A DNA stretch of 64,000 nucleotides from an uncultured Erythrobacter sp. (GCF_958304185.1 NZ_OY284437.1:186001-250000); one strand, 5' to 3'. Positions 8,422 through 16,826 are shown, counted from the first letter of the stretch. Notes: a model not told the origin generated them from the letters alone. Numbers and translations: made by a program.

Positions 8422-9609
8422 CTAGTCGGCTTCGGGGGAATAGACAATCCGCACGGCTGCGGCGGCTTGCTTGGCGAGGGCGACGGCGGTGAGCGCATCA
8501 GCGGCACGAGCGAGCGCCACGCCCATCCGGCGGTAGGGCCGGGTGACAGGTTTGCCGAAGATCCGCACGTCCACATCGGGCGAAAGGGCGAGCGCATCGG
8601 CCAGCCCCTCGAAGCCGAAGTCATCGCAATCACGGTCAGCGAGGATCACGGCTGAGGCGGCGGGGCGCGCGGTGATCGCGGCGGGCACGGGCAGGCCGAG
8701 GATCGCGCGGGCGTGCAGATCGAACTCGTTCAAATCCTGCGAGGCCAGCGTCACCATCCCGGTATCGTGCGGACGCGGGGACAGCTCGGAGAAGATCACC
8801 TCCTCGCCTTTTACGAAGAACTCGACGCCATACAGCCCCCAGCCGCGTCCGCCGCCTTGTAGCGCTGCGACAACCTTAGCGGCCATATCCTGCGCGGCGG
8901 CCAGCGCGGCAGACGACATGGCGGCGGGCTGCCAGCTTTCGCGGTAATCGCCGCGTTCCTGCCGGTGGCCGATCGGCGGGCAGAAGCTGATGCCGCCTGC
9001 GTGGCGCACGGTCAGCAGAGTGATCTCGTAATCGAAGGCGATGAATTGCTCGGCAATCACCCGCGCCCGGTCGCCGCGCATATTGGCGACGGCATAGTCC
9101 CAGGCGGCTTCCAGCGCTTCGGGCGTGTCGACCTTGCTCTGGCCCTTGCCCGATGACGACATCACGGGCTTCATCACCAGCGGATAGCCGATCCGCGCCG
9201 CCACTTCGCGCGCTTCGGCGAAGCTTTCGGCATAGCCGTATTGCGAGGTCACGAGGCCCAGCTCGCCCGCGGCCAGATCGCGGATCGCATCGCGGTTCAT
9301 GGTCAGCTGCGCCGCGCGGGCGGAGGGGACGATGGTGAACCCCTCGGCCTCCAGATCGGCGAGCACCTCGGTGCGGATCGCTTCGATTTCGGGGACGATC
9401 AGATCGGGCCGGTGCTTCTCCGCTGCCGCTCGCAGCGCCGCGCCATCGAGCATGGAGAACACCTCGCGCGCGTCTGCCAGCTGCATCGCAGGAGCATTGT
9501 CATAGCTGTCACAGGCAATCACCCGCGCACCGAGGCGCTTGGCGGCAATCACGAATTCGCGGCCCAACTCGCCCGAACCGAGCAGCAGGATGGTGGCAAT
9601 GTGGCTCAT
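8422..9609 (-). CDS. purT: Formate-dependent phosphoribosylglycinamide formyltransferase (GAR transformylase 2)
   Basis: 395 residues from the ATG at 9609 (MSHIATILL). This is an ATP-grasp enzyme: an N-terminal dinucleotide-like fold ([19 protein letters not shown]), an ATP-grasp core with [13 protein letters not shown], and the metal-binding GLYGVEFFV...[16 protein letters not shown]. It makes formyl-GAR from GAR, formate and ATP in purine synthesis. It is first in a compact minus-strand cluster with an FMN enzyme and purU, which supplies formate. An in-frame ATG seven codons upstream is a possible alternative start. Confidence 0.95.
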   Translation of the reverse strand: MSHIATILLLGSGELGREFVIAAKRLGARVIACDSYDNAPAMQLADAREVFSMLDGAALRAAAEKHRPDLIVPEIEAIRTEVLADLEAEGFTIVPSARAAQLTMNRDAIRDLAAGELGLVTSQYGYAESFAEAREVAARIGYPLVMKPVMSSSGKGQSKVDTPEALEAAWDYAVANMRGDRARVIAEQFIAFDYEITLLTVRHAGGISFCPPIGHRQERGDYRESWQPAAMSSAALAAAQDMAAKVVAALQGGGRGWGLYGVEFFVKGEEVIFSELSPRPHDTGMVTLASQDLNEFDLHARAILGLPVPAAITARPAASAVILADRDCDDFGFEGLADALALSPDVDVRIFGKPVTRPYRRMGVALARAADALTAVALAKQAAAAVRIVYSPEAD

Positions 9610-9652
9610 GCCAGAGGCATTACCCATCCGCCCGCGCGAGTCTAGCTGGGCG

Positions 9653-10612
9653 TTAAGCCGCCCGCCGATACCCTGCCACTGCCACCTTCCCACCGCCACC
9701 GGCGCGCGCCAGTACGAGGCCGAGTTCCGCCTCCCGCAAGGTCCAGTCGACCGTGCACTCCACCCGCGCAATGCCTGCGCTTGCGGTCAATTGCGGCGCC
9801 TTGGCTGAGACGGGAGCGGCGAGGCCGGCGAAGGTGGTGACCACATCCTCGGCCCATTCGCGCGCGCCGCGTGAGGTCATTTCGGGCAGCAGCACCGCAA
9901 AGCGCTCGCCATCCAGCTGCGCCAGTTCATGCCCCAGAAGTGCCATCGTCTCGAGGAACTTGGCAAAGCCCCACAGCACTTCGTCCGCCGTGCGCTGGCC
10001 ATAGCGCATCAGCAGCGCGCGCATTGCATCGACTGCAAAGACCGCGATCATCTGCCCGCCGCCTTTGGCGAGGTGCCGCCGCAAGCTGGCGCAGAACGCC
10101 TGCCGATTGGCGAGACCCGTCAGCGGATCGGTGACCGCGCGGGCGTGCAATTCGCCCTCGAGACTGCGCACCTGCTGGACTGATCGCATCAGGCACATTG
10201 CACCATCAGGCGTGCCGGTGTTGTCGCACATCGGCCTGAGGCTGAGCGCGTACCAGCGCTGGCAATGCGCTTCCCGGCAGGTGTCGCGTTCAGCGCAGGC
10301 GATCACGGGAAATTCGGTCCAGCCCGTCTGCGTGCGTCCAGCGAGCGCCGCGTTGACATGCTCGCCCAGAAAAGCGGCATGATTGCGATCAGCCAGGTCA
10401 GTGATGTGCGGCAGCAGCAAGGCGCCCGATAAATCGAGCCCCAGTTCGGCAATATTGGCCGATGCGTGAATGATGAATCCGTGCCGGTCGAGCCGGATCA
10501 CAATATCGCCGGAGGTTTCCTCAAGCAGGCCATGCAAGACGTGGCCTTCGACGTCACTCAAACCAATTTTCATGCCGACAGTGCCCCAGCGGTTCAACGA
10601 AAGATTCGCCAA
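9653..10612 (-). CDS. GGDEF-domain protein with degenerate active-site motif
   Basis: 319 residues. The N-terminal part (about 20-150) looks like a PAS-type sensor ([23 protein letters not shown]) and contains several cysteines. The C-terminal part (about 155-310) is a GGDEF domain starting with [15 protein letters not shown]. The signature loop reads D-G-E-R-F (234-238) in place of GGDEF, so the metal and catalytic residues are altered and diguanylate cyclase activity is doubtful. I favour the TTG at 10612, because AGGAG stands 4 bases upstream; the ATG at 10573 has only a weak site. The gene is downstream of the PilZ-XRE regulator on the same strand, across an AT-rich 228-base gap. Confidence 0.82.
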   Translation of the reverse strand: MANLSLNRWGTVGMKIGLSDVEGHVLHGLLEETSGDIVIRLDRHGFIIHASANIAELGLDLSGALLLPHITDLADRNHAAFLGEHVNAALAGRTQTGWTEFPVIACAERDTCREAHCQRWYALSLRPMCDNTGTPDGAMCLMRSVQQVRSLEGELHARAVTDPLTGLANRQAFCASLRRHLAKGGGQMIAVFAVDAMRALLMRYGQRTADEVLWGFAKFLETMALLGHELAQLDGERFAVLLPEMTSRGAREWAEDVVTTFAGLAAPVSAKAPQLTASAGIARVECTVDWTLREAELGLVLARAGGGGKVAVAGYRRAA

Positions 10613-10629
10613 CTCGCTCCTAGTCAGAT

Positions 10630-10714
10630 TTACTTGGTAACTAACGCGATTCGATTGGGTGAAAACATTCCCCTGTTTTCCCGAAAAAGATCCCTAATGT
10701 TGTTAGTTAAGTAA
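10630..10714. promoter_or_regulatory. Nested inverted repeats in AT-rich region upstream of the GGDEF gene
   Basis: Outer arms are TTACTT..AACTAAC at 10630-10645 and GTTAGTTAAGTAA at 10702-10714 (complementary except for three extra bases in the left arm). Inner arms are GAAAAC at 10661-10666 and GTTTTC at 10675-10680. The stretch 10613-10800 is strikingly AT-rich compared with its surroundings. Because the GGDEF gene starts at 10612 on the minus strand, this is its leader or promoter. Operator, cruciform or 5' RNA structure are all possible. Confidence 0.5.
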
Positions 10715-10840
10715 ATATACTCGACTAAAAAACGAATCACCTCCGAATTTCGTTTACCATATTTTTCAATTGGGACAGTCTATCCAATGCGTATTGGTCG
10801 CTGTAGGTAACTACTTCTGGCCGCCGGAACCCGGAACGTC

Positions 10841-11515
10841 TTATAGTTCGATCATGATCCGGACGGATTGGGGGGAGGTTCCGCAGGCTGTGGCAATCCG
10901 CTCGCGGCATTCGGCGATGACGGCGCCGATCTCGCCATCGCTGCCCGGGCCGGGGGCGAGCATGTCGGGTGCGACGCCGAGCGCGGCGGCAATCGCTTCC
11001 AGCCGTTCGGGCAGGGGGCGGGCCTTGCCCTTCTCCCATGCCCAGACAGTCGGCTTGCTGACCCCGAGCGCGGTTGCGACTTCGGCCAGCGTTAGCCCCG
11101 CCTCACGCCGCAGCCGGTTGAGCCGCGGCCCTAGCGCCTCGCTCGATTGCGTCGCCGGGGCCGCTGGGCGTGGCTGGTTCGGAACGCCGGGCGCAAAGCC
11201 CTGAAGTTGCGCTGCGGCCAGCGCCGCAGAGCTAATCGCCTGTTCGAAGGCGCAGCCGTACAGCCGCTCACTGCGCCACACCACTGCCGCCGTGACGATT
11301 CCCGCCTCAGGCAGATCGAGCGCCAACTGCTCGCCCGCCGCCAGATCGAGCGCGGTTTCAATCAGCAGCCCGGCGGCCGAGATATTGTGGATGGTGACGT
11401 TGGCTTCCTCGCCATCGGGGGCGAGCCCGCTGGCCGATAGCCGTAAGTCACGGCGAGGGGCGGCGCGCTGGCTATCGCCCGCCGCCACTGAATCGAGATG
11501 GGCCTTGATGGCCAT
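10841..11515 (-). CDS. PilZ-XRE fusion: c-di-GMP-binding domain joined to a helix-turn-helix regulator
   Basis: 224 residues. The N-terminal 95 residues form a PilZ domain with both c-di-GMP contact motifs: RxxxR at R17-R21 and NxSxxG at N44-G49 (NISAAG). After a Pro/Ala/Gln linker (about 107-128), residues 130-187 form an XRE/Cro-type helix-turn-helix (RLNRLRREAGLTLAEVATAL, then SKPTVWAWEKGKARP). A short C-terminal tail follows. The arrangement suggests a DNA-binding protein controlled directly by c-di-GMP; that is inference. The adjacent downstream gene encodes a GGDEF protein. No membrane segment is present. Confidence 0.88.
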   Translation of the reverse strand: MAIKAHLDSVAAGDSQRAAPRRDLRLSASGLAPDGEEANVTIHNISAAGLLIETALDLAAGEQLALDLPEAGIVTAAVVWRSERLYGCAFEQAISSAALAAAQLQGFAPGVPNQPRPAAPATQSSEALGPRLNRLRREAGLTLAEVATALGVSKPTVWAWEKGKARPLPERLEAIAAALGVAPDMLAPGPGSDGEIGAVIAECRERIATACGTSPQSVRIMIEL

Positions 11516-11619
11516 GATGTGCGCCCTTTCACTCTCTGCGTGAGAGCCCGCACAATCCGGCTGGAAAGGTTAAAACGCAGTCACCAACAATGGTTAATTC
11601 AGATGAACCGGACTGCTTT

Positions 11620-12906
11620 TCAGCTAACCGCATCCAGCCCGTAAGCCGTGTGCAGGACGCGGACGGCGAGTTCGGTCTCGTCCTCGTCAATCATCACGCT
11701 GATCTTGATCTCGGAGGTCGAGATCGCCTGGATGTTGATCCCGCGATCCGACAGGGCCCGGAACATCGAAGACGCCACGCCCGCGTGGCTCTTCATGCCC
11801 ACGCCAACGACAGAAATCTTGGCGATTTTGCTGTCGGTGATGATGCGGTTGAAGCCGATGGAATCGCGCCGGTCTTCCAGCAGCGCCTGCGCGCGGGCGA
11901 GGTCGGACTGCGGCACAGTGAAGGTGACGTCGGTCTCACCTTTGTCGCGGCCCACGTTCTGGATGATCATGTCGACATTGATCGAGGCTGCGGCCAGCGG
12001 TTCGAAGATGTTCGCCACCGCGCCCGGACGGTCCGGCACGCGGGTGAGGATCACCTTCGCCTCGTTCTTGTCATGCGCGATGCCGGTCACAAGCTGGCGT
12101 TCCATCAGGCCCTTCTCCACCAATTCGTCCATTTCTTCGTCCGAGACGATCATCGTCCCGGGCAGATCATCGGCGGGCGGGGCGCCGTCGCCGATAAAGC
12201 TCGATAGCACCTGCACCCGCACCTTTTCCTTCATGGCGAGGCCGACAGAACGGGTCTGGAGCACCTTGGCCCCGACGCTGGCGAGTTCGAGCATTTCTTC
12301 GTAGGTCACCGCCTTCTGCTTCTTCGCCTTGGCGACGATGCGCGGGTCGGTGGTGTAGACGCCGTCAACGTCGGTGTAGATGTCGCAGCGGTCGGCCTTG
12401 ATCGCAGCGGCGACGGCGACAGCCGAGGTGTCGGAGCCCCCGCGGCCCAGCGTGGTGATGCGGCCATCCTCCGATACGCCCTGAAAGCCGGGGATCACGG
12501 CGATCTCGCCCGCTTCCATCGCGGCGATCAGCGCGGGTGCGTCGATTTCGTCGATGCGGGCCTTGGCGTGGGCTTCGATGGTCTTGATCGGGAGCTGCCA
12601 GCCAAGCCAGCTGCGCGCCTTGCAGCCGAGCGCTTGCAGCGTGAGCGCCAGCAAGCCGCTGGTGACCTGCTCGCCGCTGGCCACCACCACGTCATATTCC
12701 GCCGGATCGTAGAGCGGATTGGCCTCGCGGCAGAAGGTCACGAGCCGGTCGGTCTCGCCCGCCATCGCGCTGACGACGACGGCGACCTGATCGCGGGTTC
12801 CATCAGGCTTGAGGGCGGCCTGCGCGCGCACGATGTTCGCCACCCGGCGGATACGCTCCGTCCCGGCCATCGAGGTGCCGCCGAATTTCATCACGATACG
12901 AGCCAA
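11620..12906 (-). CDS. lysC: Aspartate kinase
   Basis: 428 residues. The N-terminal kinase domain opens with K7-F-G-G-T-S and includes GRGGSDTSAVAVAAAI and YTDVDGVYTTDPR, with tandem ACT domains after about residue 265 for feedback control. It phosphorylates aspartate in the first step to lysine, threonine, methionine and diaminopimelate. It is divergent from ubiG with 52 bases between start codons, an arrangement I recall from many alphaproteobacteria. Confidence 0.96.
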   Translation of the reverse strand: MARIVMKFGGTSMAGTERIRRVANIVRAQAALKPDGTRDQVAVVVSAMAGETDRLVTFCREANPLYDPAEYDVVVASGEQVTSGLLALTLQALGCKARSWLGWQLPIKTIEAHAKARIDEIDAPALIAAMEAGEIAVIPGFQGVSEDGRITTLGRGGSDTSAVAVAAAIKADRCDIYTDVDGVYTTDPRIVAKAKKQKAVTYEEMLELASVGAKVLQTRSVGLAMKEKVRVQVLSSFIGDGAPPADDLPGTMIVSDEEMDELVEKGLMERQLVTGIAHDKNEAKVILTRVPDRPGAVANIFEPLAAASINVDMIIQNVGRDKGETDVTFTVPQSDLARAQALLEDRRDSIGFNRIITDSKIAKISVVGVGMKSHAGVASSMFRALSDRGINIQAISTSEIKISVMIDEDETELAVRVLHTAYGLDAVS

Positions 12907-12958
12907 GGCGCCAAAGCTCCTGCTGGTGAGTGTTCGCGGGCGCTGTTAGGAGGGCTTC

Positions 12959-13795
12959 ATGGGAAACGCAAACGTATCGAATGTAACTATCCGCCCCGAG
13001 GAAGCCGATTTCTTCGCTGGCCTCGCGCGGGATTGGTGGAACCCCAAGGGGCCAATGGCGTCGCTCCATCAGGTGAACCCGGTGCGCATGGCGTTTATCC
13101 GCGACGCGATTGACGCGCATTGGCCGGGCGCGCGGGCTTCGGCGCGGCCGCTGGCGGGCAAGGCGGCGCTCGATATCGGCTGCGGGGCCGGGCTGGTGTG
13201 CGAGCCGCTGGCGCGGCTGGGCGCGGCGGTGACGGGCGTTGACGCAGCGGCGGAGAATGTCGCGGCGGCGAGCGCTCATGCGGAGGGGATGGGCTTTGAA
13301 ACTCCCCTCCCCTTGGGGGAGGGGTTGGGGGTGGGGGGTCTGCCATCCGCGGTTGTCGAACACCCATCCCCAACCCCTTCCCACAAGGGAAGGGGCTCCT
13401 TGCGCTACATGGCGGGTGAGGTCGCGGGGCTGGATATCGGCACCTTCGACCTGGTCACCAGCGTCGAGGTGATCGAGCACGTGGCTGACAAGCCCGCGTT
13501 CCTGCGCGATGTCGCGGCGCGGCTGGCGCCTGACGGGCTGCTGGTGATGTCGACACCGAACCGGACGGCAGCGAGCCGGGTGCTGTTGGTCGGCGCGGCG
13601 GAGGCAGTCGGCTATGTCCCCAAAGGCACGCACCACTGGGAGGATTTCATCACCCCGGAGGAGTTTGAGGCGCTGCTGGCGGATGCGGGGCTGACCGTGA
13701 CGGCCAAGCGCGGGATCGCATGGCGGCCGGGCAAGGGGTTGCACCTGTCGGATGATATGTCGCTGAATTATATTTTGAGTGCGCGGCGCGCTTAA
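12959..13795 (+). CDS. ubiG: Ubiquinone biosynthesis O-methyltransferase, with in-frame repeat insertion
   Basis: 278 residues; E. coli UbiG is about 240. It is a class I SAM methyltransferase: motif I LDIGCGAGLVCEPLARLG (about 71-88), motif II-like VTGVDAAAEN, and later FDLVTSVEVIEHV and LAPDGLLVMSTPNRT. The substrate-side features DWWNPKGPMASLHQVNPVR and GTHHWEDFITPEE are UbiG-specific. It carries out the two O-methylations in ubiquinone synthesis. TTAGGAGGG precedes the ATG. Residues about 113-148 are encoded by a double-hairpin repeat (13302-13399) that keeps the frame and adds roughly 36 Gly/Pro-rich residues between the SAM-binding strand and the next core strand. Confidence 0.94.
   Translation: MGNANVSNVTIRPEEADFFAGLARDWWNPKGPMASLHQVNPVRMAFIRDAIDAHWPGARASARPLAGKAALDIGCGAGLVCEPLARLGAAVTGVDAAAENVAAASAHAEGMGFETPLPLGEGLGVGGLPSAVVEHPSPTPSHKGRGSLRYMAGEVAGLDIGTFDLVTSVEVIEHVADKPAFLRDVAARLAPDGLLVMSTPNRTAASRVLLVGAAEAVGYVPKGTHHWEDFITPEEFEALLADAGLTVTAKRGIAWRPGKGLHLSDDMSLNYILSARRA
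13302..13399 (+). repeat. Family D palindromic repeat inserted in frame within ubiG
   Basis: The left arm CTCCCCTCCCCTTGGGGGAG continues into GGGGTTGGGGGTGGGG (to about 13336). The right arm, CACCCATCCCCAACCCC then TTCCCACAAGGGAAGGGG (13361-13399), is its inverse complement with small differences. A related element of the same style lies in intergenic DNA at 16958-17082. Here it lies wholly inside an intact reading frame and is translated. Confidence 0.88.
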
Positions 13796-13802
13796 TTCTC
13801 TT

Positions 13803-13884
13803 CGTCACCCTAGCGAAAGCTAGGGCCTAGGGCGGCAAAGCGCGGTGCTTGCGGCCCTAGGTCCCAGCTTGCGCTGGGATGACG
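13803..13884. repeat. Family B double-hairpin intergenic repeat, copy 1
   Basis: CCCTAGCGAAAGCTAGGG forms a left hairpin and CCCAGCTTGCGCTGGG a right hairpin, bounded by CGTCA and TGACG; the interior GGCCTAGG..CCCTAGG also pairs. A second copy is at 27039-27122. It fills the gap between the convergent ubiG and glpQ genes and could serve as a bidirectional terminator, although it lacks a T-run. Confidence 0.85.
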
Positions 13885-13885
13885 G

Positions 13886-14911
13886 TTAGGAGCAAGTGCG
13901 CCCCTTCAGCGCCCCATCACTAAACACCCCCGCAACCCCCGCCGCCTTGAGCAACTCCGCCAGCTTCACATCGCCGCAGCCCCGGCCCTTCGGCTCGTCC
14001 CCCGTCCGCAGCATCACCGGCAGGAAGTCATTCTCTGGCCGGATCGTCCATGCGTGGACATCGAGCCCAGCCGCCCTGGCGTCCGCCACCAGCGCCGTCG
14101 GCGCGCCCTCAGGCGTCAGAACCAGCGCGATATGCGCCCCCACCGCGTCGGCATACTTCGCCACTTCAGCCAACCCCGTCGGCGTCACCATCTCGGCATA
14201 GCGCATCGCGGGTTCGTCCGCCGGGCCGCCGATGGGGGCGACCAACTGCACCAGCTTGAACCCCCCGCCGCGCTGCTTCAGGCGTTGGAGCGGGGCGATC
14301 TCGAAGCTCTGGACGAACACGGGATCGGCGGGCGTGATGCCCAGCGTGCGGAATTCGCGCAGCAGCAGATCGACCATGTCGATCCCGTCATTCTGCAACA
14401 GGAATTCGGGGTGCTTCAATTCGGGGTAGAGCCCAATCCGCCGCCCCGTCGCCGCTTCCTTGGCGCGCACCAGCTTCACGATCTCGGCCAAAGTCGGCAC
14501 CTGATACAGCCCGTCAAACCGCGCATTGGCGGGGCGGAGCGAGGGGATGCGCTCCTTCGCGCGCAGGGTGCGCAACTCGGCGAGGGTGAAGTCCTCGGCG
14601 AACCAGCCGGCGACCTTTTGCCCGTCAATCGTCTTGTCGCGGCGGCGATCCTCGAACTCCTCGCGGCTCGCCACATCGGTAGTGCCCGACAGCTCGTTCT
14701 CGTGGCGCGAGACCAGCACCAGATCCTTGGTCGCGACCAGATCGGGCTCAATGTAATCCGCGCCCTGATCAATCGCGAGTTCATAGGCGGCGAGGGTGTG
14801 CTCGGGCCGCTCGGCGCTCGCGCCGCGGTGGGCGATGATCAGCATATCCTGCGCCGCCACTGGAGCGCCGAGCGCCAGAAGCGCGGCAAGGATCAGGCGG
14901 GGATCAATCAT
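13886..14911 (-). CDS. glpQ: Secreted glycerophosphodiester phosphodiesterase
   Basis: 341 residues with a signal peptide cleaved after about APVAAQ (residue 21). The GDPD TIM-barrel motif IIAHRGASAERPEHTLAAYE gives the catalytic histidine H28; a second conserved element is GADYIEPDLVATKD and the second histidine is in SRHENEL. It hydrolyses glycerophosphodiesters to glycerol-3-phosphate and an alcohol in the periplasm. The coding region overlaps the end of nadR by 8 bases, so it is the last gene of the arsC-like/pnuC/nadR operon. Confidence 0.94.
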   Translation of the reverse strand: MIDPRLILAALLALGAPVAAQDMLIIAHRGASAERPEHTLAAYELAIDQGADYIEPDLVATKDLVLVSRHENELSGTTDVASREEFEDRRRDKTIDGQKVAGWFAEDFTLAELRTLRAKERIPSLRPANARFDGLYQVPTLAEIVKLVRAKEAATGRRIGLYPELKHPEFLLQNDGIDMVDLLLREFRTLGITPADPVFVQSFEIAPLQRLKQRGGGFKLVQLVAPIGGPADEPAMRYAEMVTPTGLAEVAKYADAVGAHIALVLTPEGAPTALVADARAAGLDVHAWTIRPENDFLPVMLRTGDEPKGRGCGDVKLAELLKAAGVAGVFSDGALKGRTCS

Positions 14912-15884
14912 TCAACGCTCCTATCGCGGCCCGCGCAGCGGCGAGCCGTTCGGGCCCTTGCCCGGCAATCCGCACGAACGGCACGGCGGCATCGTCCAGC
15001 ACTTGGGCGACGATCCTTGCAAACCTGTGACGGTCGGCCGGATCGGCGAAAAAGCGCGTGCCATCGTCGATCCACGGCAGATCGGGTTCGAGCAGCAGGT
15101 AGAGATCGGCCTTGGGTGCCTGCATCAATTCTTGCGGGCGCTCGCCCAGCAGCATTTCGCACCAGGCGGCGGTCATCAGCGCATCGGTGTCGGCGATCAG
15201 CAGCGGTCCGGCCCACTCGGCAGCGGCGGCGATCATCGCCTGCTGCGCAGCGCCGATCAGGAGCAGGTCATCGCGGGTGAGCGGCGCCTTGTGCACCTCA
15301 CAATGGCTGCGACCATATTCGCCGACGGTCATCGCGCCGGTCTCTGCGGCGAGCGCGGCGGCCAGCGTGGTCTTGCCGGTGCTCTCCGCGCCGTGAAGAC
15401 AGATGGTGCGGCGGTAATGGGCCTGCACCGGCTCTGGCAGGTAGGCCCAATGCGCCGCCGGATCGGCGCGCACGGCACTGCCCGAAAGGCCCGAGAGCGG
15501 GTCATCCACCAACCCTAGCACCCGGCCTCCCAGCGGCACGAATAGCGCGCCCACCTGCGCCGCCAGTTCCGCGCCATAACCCTCGCCCGCGAAGAGATAG
15601 TCGATGCTTTCGGGATGCGCGCTCGCCACAATCCTGCGCCAGATCGGCCAGAAATCGGCGCTGTCTTCGGGGGCTTGCGGCACCACTTCGCCGTGGCCCA
15701 CCACCCGGCAATCAGGGAGCAGATCCTGCATCCACGCCAGCCGCACCTCGCCTGCAATCGGATCGTCAGGCAGCCAGCACACCAGCACCGTCAGCTCGTC
15801 CACCAGCGCCCGCGCAGCGCGGAGCAGCGCCATGTGCCCGGCATGAGGCGGTATGAACTTGCCCAGCAGAAACCCGCGCCGCAT
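14904..15884 (-). CDS. nadR: NadR-like bifunctional NMN adenylyltransferase / ribosylnicotinamide kinase
   Basis: 326 residues from the ATG at 15884, which shares one base with the pnuC stop (TGATG). The N-terminal nucleotidyltransferase domain has GKFIPPHAGH (H14, H17) and a closing LSGSAVR motif near residue 135. The C-terminal kinase domain has a P-loop GAESTGKT (165-172). There is no N-terminal helix-turn-helix, so unlike the enteric NadR repressor this is an enzyme only. It phosphorylates nicotinamide riboside to NMN and converts NMN to NAD. Its position after pnuC supports nicotinamide riboside as substrate. Confidence 0.92.
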   Translation of the reverse strand: MRRGFLLGKFIPPHAGHMALLRAARALVDELTVLVCWLPDDPIAGEVRLAWMQDLLPDCRVVGHGEVVPQAPEDSADFWPIWRRIVASAHPESIDYLFAGEGYGAELAAQVGALFVPLGGRVLGLVDDPLSGLSGSAVRADPAAHWAYLPEPVQAHYRRTICLHGAESTGKTTLAAALAAETGAMTVGEYGRSHCEVHKAPLTRDDLLLIGAAQQAMIAAAAEWAGPLLIADTDALMTAAWCEMLLGERPQELMQAPKADLYLLLEPDLPWIDDGTRFFADPADRHRFARIVAQVLDDAAVPFVRIAGQGPERLAAARAAIGALND

Positions 15885-16459
15885 CACGCCGCAATCGCCT
15901 CGCCGCTGCGCGCTGCCTTGGCCCATGCGATCAGGCCTGCCGTCGCCAGCACCAGAAACGCCACATAAAGCCCAGCGGTGAGATAGAGTTCACGGTTGAG
16001 ATAGACCCCAATAGAAAGCACATTGATGGCGATCCACAGCGCCCAATTCTCGACCCGGCGCATCGCGAGCAGCACCTGCGCCACCACGCTCGCCCCGGCG
16101 ATGGTCGCATCGGCATAGGGCAGGGCGGCATCGGTGAAGCGCGCCATCGCCCAGCCGATCCCGACGCTCGATCCCGCGACCAGCACCAGCGCGGCGGCCC
16201 GCGACCGCCCATCCATCCAGCGGACCTCGACCAGCGCCGCCATCCCTCCGGCGCGGGCCCACAGCCACCAGCCCCAGCCCTGAACGACGAAGAAGAACAC
16301 CTGCAACGCCGCCTCGCCATACAGGCGCGCATCGCGGAAGATCACGAAATAGAGCGCGACCATCGCCATGCCGAACGGGTAGTTCCAGATCGAACGCCGC
16401 ACGAGCAGGCCGACATTGGCCAGCCCGAGCGCGACGGCGATCATCTCCAGCGGGTTCAT
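15884..16459 (-). CDS. pnuC: Nicotinamide riboside transporter
   Basis: 191 residues from the ATG at 16459 (MNPLEMIAVALG). It is a hydrophobic protein with about seven membrane segments. PnuC family marks include WNYPFGMAMVALYFVIF, EAALQVFFFVVQGWGWW and NWALWIAINVLSIGVY. It imports nicotinamide riboside by facilitated diffusion; trapping depends on phosphorylation by the neighbouring NadR. The stop overlaps nadR by one base, and the start is 13 bases after the arsC-like gene. Confidence 0.95.
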   Translation of the reverse strand: MNPLEMIAVALGLANVGLLVRRSIWNYPFGMAMVALYFVIFRDARLYGEAALQVFFFVVQGWGWWLWARAGGMAALVEVRWMDGRSRAAALVLVAGSSVGIGWAMARFTDAALPYADATIAGASVVAQVLLAMRRVENWALWIAINVLSIGVYLNRELYLTAGLYVAFLVLATAGLIAWAKAARSGEAIAA

Positions 16460-16472
16460 CGGAATATGCGCT

Positions 16473-16826
16473 TCAGCCGAGCGCTGCGGCCCATTCGTCC
16501 GCCTTGAAGCCGACCAAAACGCCGCCGGCGTGCTCCGCAATCGGGCGCTTGATCACCGAAGGGTTGGCGGCGAGCAGCGCTGGCGCGGTGTCGGCGCTGG
16601 CGGCCAGTGCCTTGTCGGCGTCGGACAGCGCGCGGTAGGTCGTGCCCTTGCGGTTGACCACCACATCGAGGCCCGCAGCCGCGATCCAGCCGGCAATGCG
16701 CTCGGGCTCCGCCCCTTCCTTCTTGTAATCGTGGAAGGTGTATCCCCGCCCCTGCGCGTCGAGCCACACGCGCGCTTTCTTCACCGTGTCGCAGTTGGGA
16801 ATGCCATAGAGGTGGATGTCAGCCAT
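16473..16826 (-). CDS. ArsC/Spx family (YffB-like) thioredoxin-fold protein
   Basis: 117 residues. The N-terminus HLYGIPNCDTVKKARVWLD has the single active-site cysteine (C12) of the YffB/Spx branch of the ArsC family, and NPSVIKRPI carries the conserved cis-proline region. Branch members are possible glutathione-dependent reductases; arsenate reduction is unlikely without ars neighbours. It is the first gene of the pnuC-nadR-glpQ operon (13-base gap to pnuC). Confidence 0.88.
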   Translation of the reverse strand: MADIHLYGIPNCDTVKKARVWLDAQGRGYTFHDYKKEGAEPERIAGWIAAAGLDVVVNRKGTTYRALSDADKALAASADTAPALLAANPSVIKRPIAEHAGGVLVGFKADEWAAALG

